Assembly: GCA_900766585.1 (NCBI GenBank)
Contig: CAAFVV010000037.1
Coordinates: 1-64,000, forward strand
DNA length: 64,000 nt
DNA from: Clostridia bacterium
GTDB taxonomy: Bacteria; Bacillota; Clostridia; Oscillospirales; Acutalibacteraceae
Reading direction: 5' to 3'
Shown: in pieces, positions 26,420 to 33,335 of the stretch
Numbering within the stretch: position 1 is the stretch's first letter
Layout of the letters: the number at the start of each line of letters is the position of its first letter
Notes under the pieces: model-generated
Database searches by the model: none
The model's input: the letters and a program-made list of their open reading frames with translations, nothing else
What the model was told of the DNA's origin: nothing
Program-made: the position numbers and the translations under genes

Positions 26420-28444
26420 TCACACATCCATAATGACCGGCAGGATCATCGGGCTGCGCTTGGTCTTCTGGAAAAGCATACGGGACAGATCATCCCGCAC
26501 ATGGGTTTTCATTGCCGCCCACTCACAGGAACCGGCATGGCAGCACTGCTCGATCGCTTCGCGCGCGACCTTACGTGCTTCCTCGATCAGCGGTTCCGCC
26601 TCACGCACATAGACAAAGCCGCGGGAGACGATATCCGGTCCGGACAGGATGATCCCCTCGCGCGGGTCGATGGTCGCCACGACGACGATCAGACCATCCT
26701 CCGCCAAGTGCTTGCGGTCACGCAGCACGATGCTGCCGACATCGCCGACGCCGAGACCGTCCACCAGTGTGCGCCCCGCCGTCACCGAGCCGACGACCTC
26801 GAGCTTATCCTCCGTCAGCGCAATGACCTTGCCGATATCCGCGATCAGGATATGCGACGGCTCCATGCCCATGCTGCGTGCAAGCGCCGCATGCTTCTGC
26901 ATATGCTTCTGCTCACCGTGGACGGGGATGAAAAACTGCGGACGGGTCAGCCCGTGCATGATTTTCAGTTCCTCCTGGCAGGCGTGGCCGGAGGTATGCA
27001 CATCGTACATCTTCTCGTAAACCACGTCGCAGCCGCGCTTCATCAGCTCGTTGACCACGCGCCCGACCGCCTTTTCGTTGCCGGGAATGGGGGTCGCCGA
27101 TATGATGATATAATCCTCGGGACCGACCTCCACCTTGCGGTGGTCGGAAAATGCCATACGCGTCAGCGCCGACATCGGCTCCCCCTGGCTGCCGGTCGTG
27201 ATGATGGTCATTTTATCCTTCGGATAGCGGTTGATTGTATCAATGTCCACGATCAGCCCGTCCGGCACGGTCAGATAGCCAAGCTCGGTCGCGATGGTCA
27301 CAACATTGAGCATGCTGCGGCCCGACACCGCCACCTTGCGCCCATCCTGCGCGGATACATCCATGATCTGCTGGATACGGTGCAGGTTGGAGGAGAAGGT
27401 CGCCACGATGATACGCTTGTTTTCCGCCTTGCGGAACAGGTTCAGAAAGCTCTCGCCCACCACCCGCTCGCTGGGCGTATAGCCGGGACGCTCCACATTG
27501 GTCGATTCCGCCATCAGCAGGCGCACGCCCTCATTGCCGATCTCGCCGAAGCGGGCAAGATTGATCATCTCGCCGTGGATCGGCGTACAGTCGATTTTGA
27601 AGTCGCCGGTATGCACCACATAGCCGACCGGCGTCTTGATAGCAAGCCCCATCGCATCGGGGATAGAGTGGTTGACATTGATAAATTCCACCGACATGCA
27701 GCCGAGCCTGACCACATCGCCCGCCTTGACGACGTTGAGCTGCGCCCGGTTGAGCAGCCCGTGCTCTCGCAGCTTTGATTCCACCAGCGCCAGCGTCAGC
27801 CGCGCGCCGTAGATCGGGAAATTGCACTGCTTGAGCAGATAGGGCAGACCGCCGATATGATCCTCATGGCCGTGGGTCAGCACGATGCCGCGAATTTTGT
27901 CCTTGACCTCCAGCACATGGGTAAAGTCCGGCAGCACGATGTCCACGCCGAGCATATCCTCGTCCGGAAACGTCATGCCGCAGTCGATCAGAAACGCGTC
28001 GTCGCCGTATTCCAGCAGCGTGATATTTTTGCCGATCTCGTTAAGTCCGCCGAGCGGCGTGATCAGCAGCGGTTTTGCCTCCTGACGCGGGCGGCGTCCC
28101 CGCCGCGCGGGCGCAGCGGACGGCTCCGTATATGACGCGGCCTTTGCCGACGGTCTTCTGCCGGCGGAAGCCGTCTTCTCCGCCGGTTTTCTCTCCTGCG
28201 GCTGCGCCGCAGCAGCGGGATTCTTCGGCGGACGTCCCCGGCGGCGCTTCTGCTCCTGTCCTGCCTGCGGCTGGCTCTCCGCCGGACGGGAACCGGCAGC
28301 CGCCGTGTTCTGGCCGGGTTTTGTATTGCGGCGGGTATACCGGCGCTTTTCGGGCTGCTGCGCGGGGGCACGTCCCTCCGCACGGCTGTTTTCCGCGTTT
28401 CCCGCGGTCGTTTTCTTGGTTGAATGATCCAAATTCGCCCACAC
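26420..28444 (-). CDS. rnj: Ribonuclease J with a basic N-terminal extension
   Basis: A metallo-beta-lactamase/beta-CASP ribonuclease for mRNA decay and rRNA maturation. The catalytic core begins near residue 125 (LLITPLGGLNEIGKN) and carries the zinc-binding HGHEDH at 191-196. The beta-CASP and C-terminal domains complete 674 residues. The first 124 residues are unlike classical RNase J: low-complexity Lys/Arg/Ala/Pro/Gln with an AT-hook-like RRRGRPPK near residue 70. The start is uncertain. The GTG at 28444 is only 1 nt from AGGAG; the TTG at 28432 is 13 nt away. Confidence 0.92.
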   Translation of the reverse strand: MWANLDHSTKKTTAGNAENSRAEGRAPAQQPEKRRYTRRNTKPGQNTAAAGSRPAESQPQAGQEQKRRRGRPPKNPAAAAQPQERKPAEKTASAGRRPSAKAASYTEPSAAPARRGRRPRQEAKPLLITPLGGLNEIGKNITLLEYGDDAFLIDCGMTFPDEDMLGVDIVLPDFTHVLEVKDKIRGIVLTHGHEDHIGGLPYLLKQCNFPIYGARLTLALVESKLREHGLLNRAQLNVVKAGDVVRLGCMSVEFINVNHSIPDAMGLAIKTPVGYVVHTGDFKIDCTPIHGEMINLARFGEIGNEGVRLLMAESTNVERPGYTPSERVVGESFLNLFRKAENKRIIVATFSSNLHRIQQIMDVSAQDGRKVAVSGRSMLNVVTIATELGYLTVPDGLIVDIDTINRYPKDKMTIITTGSQGEPMSALTRMAFSDHRKVEVGPEDYIIISATPIPGNEKAVGRVVNELMKRGCDVVYEKMYDVHTSGHACQEELKIMHGLTRPQFFIPVHGEQKHMQKHAALARSMGMEPSHILIADIGKVIALTEDKLEVVGSVTAGRTLVDGLGVGDVGSIVLRDRKHLAEDGLIVVVATIDPREGIILSGPDIVSRGFVYVREAEPLIEEARKVAREAIEQCCHAGSCEWAAMKTHVRDDLSRMLFQKTKRSPMILPVIMDV

Positions 28445-28594
28445 TCCTTTTTGAGTCAGATGATAGTTTCATGCAGTTTGTACGCAATTCCGATAAAATA
28501 GATGAAAAGAGCCCCGCCACTCGCCCGGTGACGGCGGCCTCGTTTCAAAAAGGCTATCCGATCCGAAAGGGTAGTCAAACCCCATATTTCTAAT

Positions 28595-28623
28595 ATAATA
28601 CCCCGAAACGGCAGTTATGTCAA
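28595..28623 (-). promoter_or_regulatory. Promoter of rnj
   Basis: On the minus strand, a perfect TTGACA (28618-28623) and TATTAT (28595-28600) are separated by 17 bp. The resulting rnj leader is about 150 nt. Confidence 0.8.
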
Positions 28624-28764
28624 GTGTCCGCCGTCGGCCTGCCTGTGCTTTTTTGCCTGTCCGGGAATATTTTTCCCCTGTTTTTTTCCGCTCATTCAGC
28701 CGCCCGGATAAAATGCATCCGGTCTGCGTCCCCCCCACTTTTCCGACCGCCGCAAAAAGCCCTC

Positions 28765-28793
28765 TTGACTTTTTGCCCCGAATTGCGTAAAAT
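28765..28793 (+). promoter_or_regulatory. Promoter of the PASTA pseudokinase gene
   Basis: TTGACT (28765-28770) and TAAAAT (28788-28793) are 17 bp apart, about 40 bp upstream of the start codon. Confidence 0.8.
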
Positions 28794-28835
28794 ACCAGTT
28801 GTTCCCGTGTATTCTGCCGAGGAGGTACTTTGAAT

Positions 28836-30533
28836 ATGGATACTGAACACATCTGCATGGGCTGCATGAATCCCCTGCCCGAGGGAAGAGAGGTCTGCGG
28901 CATCTGCGGCCGGAGGACCGACGCGCAGAATGATCCGGCGTGTCTGCCCGTTCGCACGCTCTTGGCTGACCGCTATCTTGTCGGCGCTGCCGAACGCTCG
29001 GGCGGCGACCGCATCAGCTATATCGGACTGGACACCGTCTCCCACACGCCCTGTCAGATCCACGAATTTTTCCCCGATACGCTCTGTGAGCGCGGCGAGG
29101 ACGGCTCCGTGCGGGTACTCGGCGGCTGTGAGCATACGTTTGCGGAATATCAGGAGAAATTCCGCACCCACGCCCGCACACTGGCGAGGATGCGCGATGT
29201 CCCGATCCTGTTCCCGACCTATGATATTTTTGATGCCAACGCGACCTCCTATATCATCACGGAGGCGGAGGAGGGCGTTTCTCTGCAGATCCGTCTGGCC
29301 GAGCTGGGCGGACGGCTGCGCTGGGAGGAAGCGCGCCCGCTGTTTATGCCGCTGCTCGCCGGACTGCGCCTTCTGCACAACGCCCGCATTTTTCATCTCG
29401 GCATCTGCCCCGAGGAGCTGATTCTCGGTAAGGACGGCAGGCTGCGTCTGCGCGGCTTTTTGCTGCCCGAGGCGCGCGCCGTCAGCGCCGATCTGAAGCC
29501 CCGGCTCTGCGCCGGCTATGCCGCGCCGGAGCAATACAGCTTTGACGCCGTACTGGACGAGCGGACAGACGTATACGGGCTGACTGCCACGCTGTTTTGC
29601 GTGCTGACCGGCAACCCGCCGCCCGATGCGAGTACGCGCTCGGCGGGCAGCAACGACCTGTTTGTCCCCGCTGCCATTGCGGAGGAGCTGCCCGACCAGG
29701 TGGCGGTGAGCCTCTTTAACGGCCTGCAGGTCAATCCCGATAACCGCACCGCGTCGGTCGAGGCGCTGCAGGAGGGACTGTCCGCCTCCAAGACCGTCGC
29801 CACGCTTCGTGACGAGGAAGCCGCCGAGGAGACGGAGGAGCAGGAGGCGGACGCGGATGCCCCCGCCTCCTCCGGACGAGGAAAAATGATCGCCCTGATC
29901 GCACTCGGCGTGTTTCTTGTGCTTGCGCTGCTCGGCGTGATGATTTTGTATATGCTCTTCCCCGAGCGCTTCTCCCCCTCCGGGGACAGCTCGTCCGATC
30001 CTTCCACAACGATAACAACGGTCTCGCGCCCCGCTTCCGAATCGGAAACGAGCCGCACGGAATACACCTTCCTGTATTCCGTCCCCTCGCTGGAAAACAA
30101 AAACTACTATGATCTGCTCGAGCAGACGCTCGACGGCGAGATGAAGCTGGAGGTCAATTATATGGTGTACAGCGACAAAAAAGCCGCCGGCACCATTATC
30201 TCGCAGGAGCCTGCTGCCGGCTCGCGCGTGGAAAAGGGTGCGACCGTCAAGGTCGTCATCAGCCTCGGCAAGGAAGAACTGACCGTGCCGGATCTGACCG
30301 GCTGGACCGAGGCGCACGCCCGGCTGTATCTGGAAGCTCTCGGCTTCCGCGTCGGCGAGAGCATCGACCGTCTCGTCTCGGAGCATCCCTATGGTACGGT
30401 GGACAGCACGGATCTGGAGACCGGCTCCAAGGTCAAGCCCGGCACCACGATCTGCCTGTATATCAGCAAACAGCAGCCTGTTGAGGAATCCTCTGAGCCG
30501 TCTGAAGAAAGCAGCGGCGGTTTCTGGTTCTGA
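28836..30533 (+). CDS. Zinc-ribbon PASTA receptor with a pseudokinase domain
   Basis: A 565-residue single-pass protein. A four-Cys zinc ribbon (C7, C10, C21, C24) precedes a Ser/Thr-kinase-like fold (about 45-315). An acidic linker, one TM helix (351-374) and two extracellular PASTA domains (about 411-478 and 482-546) follow. PASTA domains bind peptidoglycan/muropeptides in PknB/PrkC kinases. The fold is clear from EFFP (77-80), YAAPEQY and TDVYGLT. However, the ATP-binding Lys is H76, the HRD loop is HLG (187-189), and DFG reads RGF (206-208). It is therefore likely inactive and acts as a scaffold or sensor. The ATG at 28836 is 10 nt from GGAGG; a TTG at 28830 is closer. Confidence 0.85.
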   Translation: MDTEHICMGCMNPLPEGREVCGICGRRTDAQNDPACLPVRTLLADRYLVGAAERSGGDRISYIGLDTVSHTPCQIHEFFPDTLCERGEDGSVRVLGGCEHTFAEYQEKFRTHARTLARMRDVPILFPTYDIFDANATSYIITEAEEGVSLQIRLAELGGRLRWEEARPLFMPLLAGLRLLHNARIFHLGICPEELILGKDGRLRLRGFLLPEARAVSADLKPRLCAGYAAPEQYSFDAVLDERTDVYGLTATLFCVLTGNPPPDASTRSAGSNDLFVPAAIAEELPDQVAVSLFNGLQVNPDNRTASVEALQEGLSASKTVATLRDEEAAEETEEQEADADAPASSGRGKMIALIALGVFLVLALLGVMILYMLFPERFSPSGDSSSDPSTTITTVSRPASESETSRTEYTFLYSVPSLENKNYYDLLEQTLDGEMKLEVNYMVYSDKKAAGTIISQEPAAGSRVEKGATVKVVISLGKEELTVPDLTGWTEAHARLYLEALGFRVGESIDRLVSEHPYGTVDSTDLETGSKVKPGTTICLYISKQQPVEESSEPSEESSGGFWF

Positions 30534-30547
30534 GCAGACCGTCCGTT

Positions 30548-30577
30548 ACCGCCCGCCCATACCGGCGGGCGGTTTTT
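30548..30577 (+). terminator. Terminator after the PASTA pseudokinase gene
   Basis: A perfect 10-bp GC stem (30548-30557 with 30564-30573) with a 6-nt loop runs into TTTTT. It ends only 2 bp before the AAGGAGG site of the next gene, so expression of that gene needs read-through or another promoter. Confidence 0.88.
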
Positions 30578-30592
30578 CAAGGAGGAATCCGC

Positions 30593-31900
30593 GTGAATAT
30601 AAAAAAATATCTTTATATCCCCCGTCCCTCTTCCCGTGCGGCATTCTATGCCGGTCTTGTTCTTCTGCTGCTTGAGGAGATCGCTTTGGCTTTTGCCTTT
30701 CGGGCAGAACCCGTCACAGAGGGATCGCTCTCATGTATCTCTTTTGCCCTTCTTACCCGCATCCTGCTCTTTACGGGACTTTTATCGGCTCTTCTGGTCT
30801 GGCTGGCCAAGTGCGCCGTACGGTCATGCGGCATTTTTTGCGAAAAGGTCAGATTGGGAGAATCCCGCTTTCCCGTATTTCTGCTGAGCATGTGGATTGT
30901 CCTGCATTTTCTTGCCGCCATCGCCTTGCTTTTCTTTTACCTGAATCCTCTCTTCCCTCTCTGGGGCATAACTGAGTGGGAAGTTACCGGCAATCTTTTC
31001 GTTAAGCTGTCACTGCTCCCTTATACGGCACTGCAGGAAATTACGCAAAAAAGCGGACTGCCGGGCAACTATGCGGACGACCTGCTCAGAATGACCTATT
31101 CTATCCAATTCCTCTTTTTCACCTTCCTCGCCATATTGCTCGGTGCGGTCGGGGTAGGCGAAGAGAAGCGCAAGCAGGAGAAACTGTCCTGTGTACGGGC
31201 AGCAAAGCTGCAGGAACAACACGCCCGACAGATGCATGCCGCATGGCAGGCCAAAATTGCGCAGCGCGATGCAGAGCTGGGGTTTTGCTATGAGGAATGT
31301 TCTTTCTTTCAGCAGCTGCATATTCCGTATTACACACTGGAGCATGAAAACGGATCATTTGGCGAATTTGCTGCCTATTGCAGCCTCCGCCCCTTGGAGA
31401 GCGAAGGGTTTTCTTTCTTTTTTAATCGTGAAATTCCCAAGCGTGACGGGCTGCTCACCGAAGCGGATATGATTCTCGTTCATCCCCGCGCCATATTTGT
31501 TGTGGAAAACAAGGACTATCGCGGCGTGGTCTATGGCAAAACAGCCGACGACACGTGGACATATATTGATCACAGCGGTAAAAAGATTGCGTTTTACAGC
31601 CCGATCAGGCAAAATGAGGGCCATATACGCGCACTGCGTGAGTATCTGTGTGACTGCCGGGCGGCAGAGTATACGGCAGATGTTCCTATATGCTCGCTGA
31701 TTATTTTCACAGACACCCGGTCCAACCATTCGGACGAGATCATTTCGCGGATAGACACAACTGGCAGCACGGCGCTTGTCTGCACTTCACAAAATGCCGT
31801 CATGCATATACGTCATTACATCAGTTCGCGCAGCGACACGGTCAATGTTGAGGCCGTCACCCAGGCGCTCACTCCGCTCTCCGTGCGTCAAAAAGCATAA
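30593..31900 (+). CDS. Membrane protein with NERD nuclease-related domain
   Basis: A 435-residue protein. Four hydrophobic segments in the first 190 residues (about 14-34, 48-72, 87-110, 165-185) are followed by a Gln/Ala/Arg-rich coiled coil (about 190-225). The C-terminal NERD-like domain (about 245-390) retains the PD-(D/E)XK-type pattern: GEFAAY, then ADMILVHP and VVENKDYRG, where D...E-N-K would bind metal. NERD domains are predicted nucleases of uncertain role. It starts at GTG with AAGGAGG 7 nt upstream. Base composition is somewhat more AT-rich than its neighbours. It may work with the upstream PASTA receptor, but an intervening terminator weakens that link. Confidence 0.75.
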   Translation: MNIKKYLYIPRPSSRAAFYAGLVLLLLEEIALAFAFRAEPVTEGSLSCISFALLTRILLFTGLLSALLVWLAKCAVRSCGIFCEKVRLGESRFPVFLLSMWIVLHFLAAIALLFFYLNPLFPLWGITEWEVTGNLFVKLSLLPYTALQEITQKSGLPGNYADDLLRMTYSIQFLFFTFLAILLGAVGVGEEKRKQEKLSCVRAAKLQEQHARQMHAAWQAKIAQRDAELGFCYEECSFFQQLHIPYYTLEHENGSFGEFAAYCSLRPLESEGFSFFFNREIPKRDGLLTEADMILVHPRAIFVVENKDYRGVVYGKTADDTWTYIDHSGKKIAFYSPIRQNEGHIRALREYLCDCRAAEYTADVPICSLIIFTDTRSNHSDEIISRIDTTGSTALVCTSQNAVMHIRHYISSRSDTVNVEAVTQALTPLSVRQKA

Positions 31901-31927
31901 ACCGTTCCACTTTCAGGAGGTATACCC

Positions 31928-32620
31928 ATGTCTGCATATATAATGCCGCCCCGCGCGGTACTGTTTGATCTTGACGGCACACTCGCCGACACGCTGCGCG
32001 ACCTGGGCGGCTGCACCGATCAGGTGCTGGCGGCACACGGCTTTCCGCCCCACACACCGGAGGAATACCGCTATTTTGTCGGCAACGGCATCCAAAAGCT
32101 GATCGAGCGGGCGCTCGGCAAGGCGGCGACACCTGCGCTGACCGCAGAGCTGCTGGCGGAATTCCGCTCGCTTTACGACCGCGAGTGCCTGCACTATGTC
32201 TCGCTGTATCCCGGCATCGCCGATGCCGTCCGCACACTGCGGGAGCGGGGCATCTCACTTGCCGTCGTGACCAACAAGCCCGAGCCGCAGGCACAGAAGA
32301 TCGTTGCCCGCCTTTTTCCCGCCGGCACCTTTTCCGCCGTATACGGCAATGTGGACAGCCGCCCGCGCAAGCCCGACCGCAAAGTGGTCGATCTGGCGCT
32401 TGCCGCGCTCGGCACAGTGCACGAAAACGCCCTGTTTGTCGGTGATTCCGACGTGGATGTGCAGACTGCGCACGGTGCCGGACTGCGCTGCATCGGCTGT
32501 ACATGGGGCTTCCGTGGGGAGGCGGAGCTGAAAGCCGCAGGCGCAGACAGGCTCGCCTATTCCGCCGATGAGCTTGCCGATGCAGTTCTGCACCTGTTCG
32601 GATTGCCGTGTGGAAAATAA
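31928..32620 (+). CDS. HAD-family phosphatase (phosphoglycolate phosphatase-like)
   Basis: A 230-residue haloacid dehalogenase-superfamily hydrolase of the Gph/PGMB type. Motif I is LFDLDGTLAD near residue 15, motif II is VVTNKPE, and motif IV is FVGDSDVDVQTA; a helical cap occupies about residues 25-95. It would remove phosphate from a small phosphorylated metabolite; phosphoglycolate is the usual annotation but unproven here. Start ATG follows CAGGAGG. It lies 27 bp after the NERD gene. Confidence 0.87.
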   Translation: MSAYIMPPRAVLFDLDGTLADTLRDLGGCTDQVLAAHGFPPHTPEEYRYFVGNGIQKLIERALGKAATPALTAELLAEFRSLYDRECLHYVSLYPGIADAVRTLRERGISLAVVTNKPEPQAQKIVARLFPAGTFSAVYGNVDSRPRKPDRKVVDLALAALGTVHENALFVGDSDVDVQTAHGAGLRCIGCTWGFRGEAELKAAGADRLAYSADELADAVLHLFGLPCGK

Positions 32621-32639
32621 AAAAACGGCAAATCGGTAA

Positions 32640-32668
32640 TTGACAAAGTGAGAAAAATATGATATTGT
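32640..32668 (+). promoter_or_regulatory. Promoter of the zinc-ribbon/TM2 gene
   Basis: TTGACA (32640-32645) and TATTGT (32663-32668) are 17 bp apart, with a TGA extended -10 element immediately before the -10 box. Confidence 0.75.
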
Positions 32669-32724
32669 AGAGATATACGCACTGTGATCTGATGATGTAT
32701 TCACGGTAAAAAGGAGGAATTTTC

Positions 32725-33144
32725 ATGTTCTGTAAAAATTGCGGAGCGCAGATGGACGATAACGCCGCCGTATGCGTGCGCTGCGGCGCAGCTAAGGGTG
32801 TCGGCACGGCATTCTGCTTCAACTGCGGTCAGCCGCTGCAGCCCGGTGCGGCTGTCTGCACACACTGCGGCGCAGCTGCGGCTCCGGTGGTATGCAGCAC
32901 GCCTGTCGCCGTACCGCCCGGCTATCAGCAGAAGTCCAAAATTGCTGCCGGTTTGCTCGGCCTTTTCCTCGGCGCCTGGGGTGTCCATAACTTCTATCTG
33001 GGCAATACCAACCGCGGTATTCTCCAGATCGTGCTGACGGTTGTCACCTGCGGTCTTGCCAGTCTGTGGGGCTTTATCGAGGGGATCATGATCCTCACCG
33101 GCTCCATCAAGACCGATGCAAAGGGCGTTCCGCTGAGCGAATAA
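32725..33144 (+). CDS. Zinc-ribbon TM2 domain protein
   Basis: A 139-residue protein with two zinc-ribbon modules in the first 55 residues (CKNC...CVRC and CFNC...CTHC). A TM2 domain follows, with two TM helices around a short turn: GLLGLFLGAWGVHNFYLGN and the second helix TCGLASLWGFIEG. TM2 proteins are small membrane proteins of unknown function, often found near surface or secretion genes. It is a single-gene unit with its own promoter and a very strong terminator. Confidence 0.88.
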   Translation: MFCKNCGAQMDDNAAVCVRCGAAKGVGTAFCFNCGQPLQPGAAVCTHCGAAAAPVVCSTPVAVPPGYQQKSKIAAGLLGLFLGAWGVHNFYLGNTNRGILQIVLTVVTCGLASLWGFIEGIMILTGSIKTDAKGVPLSE

Positions 33145-33173
33145 TCGGTCGGCACAGCTATTTTGGCACTTTT

Positions 33174-33211
33174 CTCCCGCGGCAGACCTTCCGTCTGCCG
33201 CGGGAGTTTTT
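33174..33211 (+). terminator. Terminator after the TM2 gene
   Basis: A perfect 14-bp stem (33174-33187 with 33193-33206) with a 5-nt loop is followed by TTTTTCTTTT. It is a textbook intrinsic terminator. Confidence 0.92.
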
Positions 33212-33271
33212 CTTTTCCGTTGTTTTCCTCCCGCTTGTTCACAGATTTTTCGCACATTTTTTTGACAGACA

Positions 33272-33280
33272 TGGTATACT
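33272..33280 (+). promoter_or_regulatory. Extended -10 promoter of the activase gene
   Basis: TGGTATACT forms an extended -10 box 56 bp upstream of the start codon. A TTGACA nearby (33262-33267) is too close to serve as its -35; with that -35, only a weak GATATT at 33285 would be correctly spaced. Promoter position is therefore approximate. Confidence 0.5.
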
Positions 33281-33335
33281 GAAGGATATTTTTTAACACC
33301 GCGCCGCCGTATTCCGGCGCAAGGAGGTCATCCGC

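Larger units (their letters stand above)
28445..28835. other. Divergent intergenic region, 391 bp
   Basis: This holds the rnj promoter with a leader of about 150 nt, and the promoter of the PASTA receptor gene. The rnj leader contains a weak GC hairpin (CCGCC...GGCGG) near 28510-28535 followed by CTCTTTTC, which could be an attenuator but is not convincing. No conserved small protein or RNA gene was recognised. Confidence 0.5.

Noticed and set aside
28469..28957. 162-residue minus-strand frame over the intergenic region
   Set aside because: It overlaps the start of the PASTA receptor gene antisense, covers both promoters and has no family-like sequence.
32607..32632. Inverted repeat after the HAD phosphatase gene
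   Set aside because: Only 7 bp of stem, an A-rich loop and no T-tract; not a convincing terminator.
33262..33280. TTGACA followed by TATACT taken as one promoter
   Set aside because: The spacer is only 7 bp, too short for a sigma-70 type pair; only the extended -10 was kept.
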